64,000 nucleotides of DNA from Limonium bicolor (Eukaryota > Streptophyta > Magnoliopsida > Caryophyllales > Plumbaginaceae), in contig CM041776.1 of assembly GCA_023374045.1 (NCBI GenBank), forward strand, positions 480,241,375-480,305,374. Reading direction: 5' to 3'. Shown in pieces: positions 56,355 to 64,000 of this stretch. The translations under genes and the position numbers were made by a program. The stretch's first letter is position 1, and the number at the start of each line of letters is the position of its first letter. The notes under the pieces are model-generated. The model was not told the origin of the DNA. It worked only from the letters and a program-made list of their open reading frames with translations, and did not search any database.

Positions 56355-56696
56355 CTGGTCTCGATGAGGGTTTGGCCTCATCGTCCCGGTCCACTATGTG
56401 TAGAGTGGGTCCCGACTTCTGGACTACCCTTGGGTTCTTGTTTGCAGCTTGCTGCGCCCCCTTCTGACCGTCAGATCCAGCACCCTGATCGGTATTGCCC
56501 TTGCCCTTCATCTCGAGCCTAAAGGCTCTACTCTCGGGGTTCCGGAAACACTCGTAAGCTCGGTGCCCATACACCCCACAGAATTTGCACTCCACCTTGT
56601 TTCCCATACGATTGAGCCCGGGGTGGTCCTTGTGACACCACTGACAGATGTAGCGTCGTTGGTAGCCACCACCGGCTCCCTTCCCAGTCTCAGATC
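56355..56696 (-). pseudogene. O gag nucleocapsid exon with paired Cys motifs
   Basis: Reads GSETGKGAGGGYQRRY, then CQWCHKDHPG, MGNKVECKFCGVYGHRAYECF and a Lys/Gly/Gln-rich tail to the donor. The second motif is a CX2CX4HX4C zinc knuckle (CKFCGVYGHRAYEC); the first CxxC with H forms a second potential zinc site. It would bind genomic RNA. No stop in this exon. D has lost its Cys residues here. Confidence 0.8.
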
Positions 56697-56776
56697 CTGA
56701 TCATTCTCAATATTAGTAATTGTATCTTAACGGTTTTCTAAATGTTTCTCAATTCACTCAATGTCCATTTCCTTAC
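56697..56776 (-). other. Predicted gag intron 2 in O
   Basis: 80 bp: donor AAAGG/GTAAGG, branch-point candidate TTACTAATATTG, acceptor AATGATCAG/GATC. Phase 1 at both sides. The interval has in-frame stops, and removing it joins KPLRSRAPK to GSETGKG. The acceptor is conserved in D (20542). Confidence 0.7.
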
Positions 56777-57023
56777 CCTTTGGCGCCCTAGAGCGCAGGG
56801 GCTTTGCAACAATAGCGTAGGTTAGCTTAAGCGGCTCTTCAGTAGCCTTCTCAGTTTCCACCTTCCCTTTCTGACTCTTCTGGGCCTGAGGCTGGTACTT
56901 TTGTTTCTTGTACCCGCCCTGCCCTTGGTTCTCCGTACTCTTACCGGCACTCTTCCTCTTAGCATTGTCCTCGTCCCTCAACTGGACGGTTATCTCAACC
57001 TTAGCAGCGGCATGATAGCACTC
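56777..57023 (-). pseudogene. O gag middle exon (Lys-rich linker)
   Basis: Reads ECYHAAAKVEITVQLRDEDN then a Lys/Gln-rich stretch to KPLRSRAPKG. Open throughout between the two predicted splice sites. In D the counterpart is CYDAASRTELMV with a similar Lys-rich tail. Confidence 0.7.
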
Positions 57024-57104
57024 CTGCTCTCCAAAATATTAGTTCCCTTATATCTCAAAGTCTAAATCGTATTCACTTATTCATATCTCAATTATTCTCA
57101 TTAC
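57024..57104 (-). other. Predicted gag intron 1 in O
   Basis: 81 bp: donor TTGCAG/GTAATG, branch-point candidate GGAACTAATA, acceptor GGAGAGCAG/GAG. Phase 0 on both sides. Contains several stops in the gag frame. D has a donor in the same place (21028) in the same phase. Confidence 0.7.
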
Positions 57105-57737
57105 CTGCAAAGTAGTATAACTCGTCGGCCCCATACCGTAGCGGAGTCGATGGCTAAGCCCGCCATAGAAGTGGTCCACCAGTATCTGGTATGAATACCC
57201 AAGACCAGGCAGAAGACGAATCAAGGCGGTAAACTCTAAGTAATACTCGTCTACCGTCATCTTGTCCGTCTGCTTTAGCGCATCCAACTGTAAACGCTTC
57301 TTCGTCTAGACATAGACGGGGTAGTACTTGGCGCGTAATAGTGTTGTGTACTGCTCCCAGCCGAACTCTGGATTGGCCACATGCTCGGCCCTCACCAGCT
57401 TCCACCAATCGCTTGTTGCTCCCTTCAGATAAAACACAGCCAAACGCATCTTGATCCCAGTCCGGACATCAAGGGTCTTGAAGGCGGTCTCCAGCTCAGA
57501 GATGTACGCCTCAAGCTTGGCGGGATCAGTCTCCCCCTTAAATATTGCAGGTCGAAGGTCAGCAAGACTCTTCACCCAATTCGGTTCCCGGGGCTGTGGC
57601 GGTGGAGGTGGTGGTGCACCAACACCAGGCTGATAGCCCATGTGCCCTAACGTGGCAGCCACGATCTCAGCGATCGTCTGCCCTCCCGGTATCTCATTAC
57701 TCTCATCGCCTCGGCCTCCTCGTGGACGTCCTGCCAT
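57105..57737 (-). pseudogene. O gag N-terminal exon (capsid region)
   Basis: Start chosen at MAGRPRGGRGDE (57735-57737), which matches the D start; the ORF extends four codons upstream. Then TIAEIVAATLGHMG, a Pro-rich stretch, and the retrotransposon gag domain: FKGETDPAKLEAYISELETAF, MRLAVFYLKGATSDWWK, FGWEQYTTLLRAKYYP, MTVDEYYLEFTALIRLLP. One nonsense codon (TAG, near 57304-57308) after YYPVYV. Ends at the intron 1 donor in TLQ. Confidence 0.85.
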
Positions 57738-57950
57738 CTGAACAATCACAACTCACATTAGGTTCATATCCACCACGGTTTCGGTTCACGAATTTTATAA
57801 CGTCCATAGACGGTAAAGACGATCCACACTTAATAGTGGTCATCTGACACTACTCACTCTAACACCCTTAGCCCATTACTTATGTCTTAACTCATATCCC
57901 AACTCGGTGGTTTCCTATGTTTAGTATTTCTTCGATCAGAGCGTAACTAC

Positions 57951-57962
57951 GCTCTGATACCA
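57951..57962 (-). other. Primer-binding site of O (initiator tRNA-Met)
   Basis: Minus strand TGGTATCAGAGC, the classic plant initiator-Met PBS, five nt inside the 5' LTR. A short inverted repeat gagcgtaactacgctc overlaps it (57939-57954). Confidence 0.9.
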
Positions 57963-57967
57963 CTTTT

Positions 57968-60900
57968 TGTACCACCCCGTCCTAAGCCAATCGTGGTTAT
58001 TGCAAACTTAACAACATAAATATAACGTCGCAGCGGAATTAAACTAACACCAGGACCTTGCTACGGTCTGAACAACAGAATGTACCGAACTTTAACGTTT
58101 ACAACCGCTAATCCAAAATATATATACATACTAACCAACACATCCACCAACCGAGTTTATAGTATCTCAAGCAACAACACATCTTCCATAAGTCTTAATA
58201 TCCACAGACGGGTGCACAGGCGCAACCCGTACTCAAAATAAAAGCCTGACCTAAGTCTAACCACCCCTACTCTTAGGGTGAGTCTTCATGGGACGCTTCC
58301 CTGAAAAATATAAACAACAACCCCCGAGGGGGTTAGCAAAATTGCTGGTATGATTCTCTCATGGCCCCCAAGCTAAAGGGGCTACGGCGACTAATTGTCG
58401 ATAGCATGGAAATTGATTAGATACACAATCATAATATGAAGTGCAATAAAACAACAATCCATAAATGAACAAGCATAGTTCACATACAATGAACGACTTA
58501 AAAGCGTTCTCCTAATAGGTGAGTTAATTAGTTAACTCCTCAAGTTCCAATTCCACTTAACCTCAGTCCATCTTACTTACCTCAAACTTAATCCTTATCT
58601 CAGTCTTGGAATACAAACCATTCTTTAAATAGAAATGGTTGTATATTATCTCAATGTTTATTTTTTTCGGGTCAAAAGCAACCCTAGCCAATGAGCTATT
58701 AACTCTATTGCTTGAATAAACAACTTATCTTAAAATTTAGGATTTAGGTGATCCTACCGCACCATCTAGACTGCCTCCTACCTTGGACTGGAAATCCAAT
58801 GTAGCTGAGCCAACATTCGACCCTAGGCAACAAGTCCGAAGACAAGTCCTTAAGCGGAAGTCGGATCTGATTCAGATACTGACCCCCTTTCCTTAACATG
58901 CATGACTGGAGTCAGTCCCAGATTCCTCACTCCCCTTAAGTTCCAGTTAGTGAAAATCTTATAAACCATGTGTTAGTTAAACCTTAACGGGTATTAACCA
59001 ACCATTACCGAAGTATAGTTCCTCTTTTCAATGTAATAGGTACTAAACTTAGTTAGTAACTAATTCTCAAGTCACGTGTGTTAGTGTAAATAAAACACAC
59101 ACACAACGAGTGCAATAAAACCGGTTGCATGCTTTATCTTGTTTTAGTCATAGCAAATAAATAGATAGCACACAAGCTGAGGGACACCTCGTTAGCAAGC
59201 AAGTCACAAGAAAACTGTACCGTTGACCGTCGGCGATTGTTTGTTTAATCTCCTTCCAAGTCCCAATTCACAAGTCCTAAAACATTCATTTAGTTTTAGG
59301 TTATTACTTAGCTCAACTCAACACAACTTACTTAACTTTCTTAGACACCAATGTTTACCCATTAATATTCACTAAGTCCTTATAGTTTTAACTTGAACTT
59401 TTATGTACGTCGTTTCACGTTATCTCTTACATTTGTTCACCCACTTAGTACCATTTGCATTATTCTAAGTGTGGTTGCACTTGCTCTCTTCATCCATGCT
59501 TTACCCAAAGTTCATACATGATCTTAGGAATATTCTAATACCAAAATAACATCTCAAACTTGCCTAATTCCTTATCTAAACTTGTTACCCAATTTCTCAC
59601 ATAATCTCTTAACACTTGTAATATTTTCCTTAGGTTTTCTAAGTGGTATATCATACCTACAACGCAAACTACCCAAAATGTTATCTCACAAACATGACCA
59701 CCTCTCCTAAGCATTATTGCTCCACAACACCTCCATTACATAAATTCCTTCTATTTTCCTCAAGCTTACACTTAGATTCTCACAAGGCATTATCCTTTCT
59801 TTGTTTACCAAAACTTGCACAAGACTTAACCACACTCCCACCATAACCTTAGAGTATCAAACTCACTCATTTAAACTCCAATTCTTTCAAGACAATCCCT
59901 AAGACCTTTAAACACTCAAGAACATTCTAGTTTTCTTCCTTTCACCAATTTAAGCCTTAAGAATTTCTAGTACCTCTTAGGTCACCAAACCTCATTTATA
60001 CATCTTAAACTCCATGTTTTCTCACCAAATTTTGACATGGCTTCTTTAGTATGTTTCTACATCCAAACACTTGGTTTTACCATTTAACAACCTTGAACAC
60101 CCAAATTCTTTCCACACATTTCTAACACTTAAATTACACCAAAACTACACTACATCACAATATAATGCATAAACTTAAATTGCTTGGCACTTAGGCCCTT
60201 AAATAACATAAAGCTTAACCACTGAATTTCCACATATATTAGCCTTTGACCTGCAAATACACATAACAAAGGCTCCCATTGAAATATAAATGCTCTTGTA
60301 TTTCACCTTTTAATTGTCTAACTATCTCATTTCCCATTTGCTCTTTAATCACAAGTTCTCAAATATAATCATTGTTCCTCCTAGGTTTAATAGTCCCTTC
60401 CCAATATAGTTTCTAAGCTAAACTTATCACATATTTAAATCCCATTCCCTTAAACAATAAAACACCTTAAGGTTTGACATTTACCTTGTTCTTTTACAAG
60501 CTCCACAAACTTTTCTCCTTAGGTTTCCCTTGTTTGATTTTCGGCCACCAATTAAATTTTCCTTGCCAATGTTCTAATCAACATACAATGACTCTCATGA
60601 GTGCTAAACAATACACTAACCTTAAGGAATCATTCCTAGGTTAAAAATGTGTTTTAAGGTATTAAAATTGAGTGTTTACCTTTGAAGTCTTAACTTAAGC
60701 TTGGATATGAATCAAGAAGGACCTCCTCAAGTCCTTGTAGAATAGAAACAAGCTATAACAAGGCATAAAAGCAAGGCCCCATGAGTGGTAATTTTTGGTA
60801 ATGGAGAAAAGGTGATGGAAACCTAGTTTTTCTTACATTTTCCTTACCTTAAGAGAATGGAGAAGCTAATGAAGTCTTCAAGCTTGTTTTTCCTCCTTTA

Positions 60901-61787
60901 ATGGCGGTTTTCCTTGGCACCAAAATGGAGCTTTTGGATATTTGGAACAATAGAAAGCAAGAGCTTGAGCTAACTAAGAGAACTATGTGCTTGGTTTTGA
61001 TTTTGGAGCTAAAATGAGCAAGTTATGGGCAAGGCAAGATGGAGCTAGCATGGGGGCTGTTCTTGCATGAATGAAGAAGAAAGAGAGCAGATGAAATCGG
61101 TGGGAAGAAGAAGAAATGAAGAAAGGAGGAGAGAGGTAAGTTAAAAGAGATATTTCTTTCCTTAAAAGCAAATAGTGACCAATCTACTTTTCCCTCTTCA
61201 TTTACAATCTTGCTTACTCATGTGGTGACTCACCCCCTTAGAAAACCGGCCCCCTTGTTAAATAAGGCTAGTTATGGTCTTTGTTGACCAATTAGCTAAA
61301 CTAAATTAACTTAAGACTAAACTAGGTACTATTTGGGCACTATTCACAAATTAGTGCACATATTTGTGAAATTTTTGATTTCCTATTGATTTAGACTTCC
61401 TAATGTGATACTAAGTAGTACACAAGTTGATTAAGGAGTAATCATGGGCATTTAGCCACATAAAACCCCTTTCTAAGACAATTTTTCAAAAATGTGCTTT
61501 AAGGGTCCTTAAAGCATAATTTGTGTTTTAACTTGTTTTTGAGCTTGGTTTTCCTTGATAATTGATTTAACATGACCATTAGGATGTTACTAAGGTCTAA
61601 GAATGATATTTGGGTGCTAACCCAAGTTACTCCAAGCTTAGAGCATGTTTTTGCTTAAATTGCTCTTATGGTGTTTCCTTGTGTTTTCTTTGGTTTAAAT
61701 TGTTTCCTAATGTTTCTAAGGCATTATTTAACCTTCTTATATCTTAGTTTATCATTTAAACACCATATCCAGGTTTGGGGTATTTCA
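57968..61787 (-). repeat. 5' LTR of O (3820 bp)
   Basis: tgtaccacccc...ggggtatttca. Pairs with 28517-32697. The joint agtaccatttgc (near 59447) marks where about 360 bp present in the other LTR is missing; the short word ccatt at both edges suggests a microhomology deletion. ORFs within (59643-59846; also 30555-30758 in the other LTR) are LTR sequence. Confidence 0.93.
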
Positions 61788-61792
61788 GGCAG

Positions 61793-64000
61793 TAGGGTAT
61801 GTCCTTGGCTGAAAATAAACTTGTTTAAATAGACATTTCGGTGAATTAAAAGCATATAATATGACTTAGTACTATGACCAAAATTTTAGGCTAGTTTTTT
61901 GAACATTTTGGTATTTTAAAAGCTTTCAATTAGGTGTAAATATCTAGTAGTTTGAGGGATGTTGGACTAATTAAAATACTTCTAAAATATGGTGGGAAAA
62001 TATCCAAGAATATTAGGAATTGTTTGGAGATTTGAGACAAACTTTGTTAAATATGTGTTTAGGATCTTATGAAATGATTTGGTAATTAATGGGTCAAAGA
62101 AAGGTTAGTTAATGTAAAGGAAATAAAAAATTGGAATGTGAAATGGTATAGGGCCAAAAATTAGGCTTCATTTGGGATAAAAATGAAAAATATAAGTTAA
62201 AGTAAGATTTGCGAGTAATTTGTAAAGTTTAGAAAACTTAGGGGTCAAAACTATAATATCTGAAAAATATGAAGTAGATAGGATAAATACAGTCAACCTA
62301 GGTAGGATTAGGGTGTTGACCAAAATTAATAAACAAATGATTGAAAATAAAAGTTAAGTAAGAATTAAAGTATAATTCTAAGTTTATAAAACTTGTGGGG
62401 TAGAAACCGTAAATTCAAGAAAATATTGGGTTGTAAATCGAAGTAGACAGCAAAAGGGTCTGCTTGGAAGGTCTAGGAATTGAGTTTGGAATTTTGAGTT
62501 TAATTAGTGAAGAGTGATAATTATAAGATGTTAAGGATATGTGGCTTATTGTAAAGTTTAAGAAAGTCAAGGGGGTAAAACCATAAATTTGAGAAAGTTT
62601 GGGTCATAAATTAAAATGGACAGAATGGGTGGGTTTTAGATTTCAAAAAATTGAAGTTTAAATTGGAAGTAATTAAGCGGAGGATTGAAGTTAACAGATA
62701 ACTGTAATTAGTAGTCAACTGTACAGTTTAGGAAATTCATGAGGGTCAAACCATAAATATGAGAAGTTTTGGGTCAAAATCAGAATTGGGCAGATTAGAG
62801 TTGTTTGATAATATGAAGGATTGAGATTAAAACTTTGAAATAATTAAGTTAGAAGTTGAAGTTATAAGATAATTATATGATTGGAAGGAAATTGTGAAGT
62901 TAGGAAAAAGTTTGGTGGCAAAATGTAGTATTAAATAAAATTGGAGAATGGATGAGTATTATGAGAGTTAAGAGTAGAGTTGAGATAATTGAGGATTATA
63001 ACATATGTTACATTTAATATAAGCACCTTAATGGAGAGGCCAAAGTTGGTAAACAACTTAAGAGGATTTATAATCCCCATGAAATAATAAGAATATGCGG
63101 AATATGTGGAATTATATACTAAGACTGGGGATGTAAATTATGTATGAGGATGATTAGGAAATAACCTAAGTCATTAATATCAAGTTTAAAGTTGTATATC
63201 AACCATTACATAAATGGTTAGAAGATTGTTAATTAGAGAGGTTATTAAACCTAGGAAATTATAAGGTCCTTAGAAGTGTTGACCACGCTGACCTAATTAA
63301 CTAATTTGACCAATGGGGTCAAGTTGACCAACTCATTAAACTACATGAGAAATTATAAGGCCTAAGTCCACTAATACTTAAGGTCGAATAAATTAACACC
63401 ATATAGTAAATGAAATCTATATGAGGGTATATATAAGTACATATGATTAAAGGAGGTAATGGACAAGAGTATAACACTAAAGTTGTATTAGTTATACAAC
63501 AAGTTAATTACTAACAGCGTTAGAGGATAAACTAGCTAATCCCGAATCCGTATACTTTAAGTAAGAACACGAACAATAACGAGTGACAAATATCGGGGTT
63601 AATTACAAGGGATTAGACATTTCAAGAGATACCGAAATGGTTTATAGAGTATTAGTACTTAGCCTCGTATTCCAAAGCTAAGAGATCATAGGACGGGCGC
63701 GGGACTACATGTTTGTCTCTCTCGTTGGTGTGTGGTATGATTTCATGTAACCTGTGTGTTACCGAGGTTTACCTAAGCTTGTGTGCTATGTGTTTGTTTG
63801 AATGACCAAAAGATAAATGCATGGAATATGGACTATTGCTTGTTTTACATTTTTTTGTTAACTGTCTAACCTTGACCTTCTATGTGATGTACTACTAACT
63901 ACACAATATAGTAGACATAAAACACACATAATGAATATATGATTATGGTTAGAGATTCCAAGAGGATTAAGTATGCAAACTTTCATAACTGTGGATAACA
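61793..64000 (+). repeat. LTR of element G, second part, runs off window
   Basis: Resumes after the TSD of O (61788-61792) and continues the LTR begun at 26730, giving almost 4 kb so far. AT-rich with ggtcaaaaccataaat-type repeated words on the plus strand whose reverse complement resembles the LTR of D. Words such as gtgtgctatgtgtttg (63780s) resemble the inner part of the O LTR on the other strand, so perhaps another kilobase lies beyond the window. No gene. Confidence 0.65.

Larger units (their letters stand above)
28517..61787 (-). mobile_element. Element O: AlkB-carrying Tekay/Del-type chromovirus, nested
   Basis: 33.3 kb as it lies, about 14.3 kb without inserts A and B. Minus strand: 5' LTR 57968-61787, initiator-Met PBS 57951-57962, gag with introns, AlkB exon, protease, reverse transcriptase, RNase H, integrase with GPY/F and chromodomain-like tail, PPT 32698-32715, 3' LTR 28517-32697. 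TSD ggcag on both sides (28512-28516, 61788-61792). Large LTRs, GPY/F and the LVKVLWSNQDIEEAT chromodomain segment point to the Tekay/Del clade. Stops in gag, AlkB, protease, RT, RNase H and integrase show it is inactive. Confidence 0.93.

Noticed and set aside
57381..57847. Several plus-strand ORFs opposite O gag
   Set aside because: Shadows of the gag coding strand; no domain and no independent support.

Overview
The window is plant nuclear DNA from an angiosperm with a large repeat-rich genome, probably a eudicot; no species marker is visible. I find no convincing host gene, rRNA or tRNA. Nearly all of it is nested transposable elements, and most boundaries can be set from TG...CA long terminal repeat (LTR) ends, 5-bp target-site duplications (TSDs), primer-binding sites (PBS) and polypurine tracts (PPT).

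Layout. (1) 1-3909: right part of a non-coding LTR element (E), inserted in a decayed CACTA/En-Spm DNA transposon (3910-8735) with TNP2 and Ulp1-like protease remnants. (2) The CACTA interrupts the reverse transcriptase of a minus-strand Ty3/gypsy element (D, 8736-25564). D is also interrupted by an intact LTR element (C, 11003-20448, TSD ggcgg) inside its gag zinc knuckle. (3) 25565-26729 is unassigned. (4) 26730-28516 plus 61793-64000 is one plus-strand LTR (G), split by the large minus-strand element O (28517-61787, TSD ggcag). (5) O is a Tekay/Del-type chromovirus with ~4 kb LTRs. It is cut in its integrase by element A (33841-43461, TSD agtac) and in its reverse transcriptase by element B (44699-54012, TSD gcacg, opposite strand).

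The main discovery is that D and O both carry, between the gag zinc knuckle and protease, a complete AlkB-type 2-oxoglutarate/Fe(II) dioxygenase module that looks captured from a plant ALKBH1-like gene. In both copies one splice donor after the zinc knuckle sits upstream of two acceptors in the same phase. One opens the AlkB exon, which ends with its own stop; the other opens protease-pol about 1 kb downstream. This predicts alternative splicing to Gag-AlkB or Gag-Pol. Two further short GT-AG introns lie in gag, one supported in both copies by matching phase and the other by a conserved phase-matched acceptor.

Elements A, B, C and E are one second family (PBS like TGGCGACTCTGCTGGGGA, probably Tat/Ogre-related). 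It has no reverse transcriptase or integrase in any copy seen. A and C carry gag, protease, a G-patch and a conserved ~100-residue basic ORF. B and E instead carry a TGGGCC-rich non-coding segment. A, B and C have large tandem arrays and ATG/GAT trinucleotide tracts.

Insertion order: E into the CACTA, the CACTA into D and C into D; A and B into O, and O into G. All autonomous-type coding regions have stops, frameshifts or deletions, so nothing here looks currently competent by itself.
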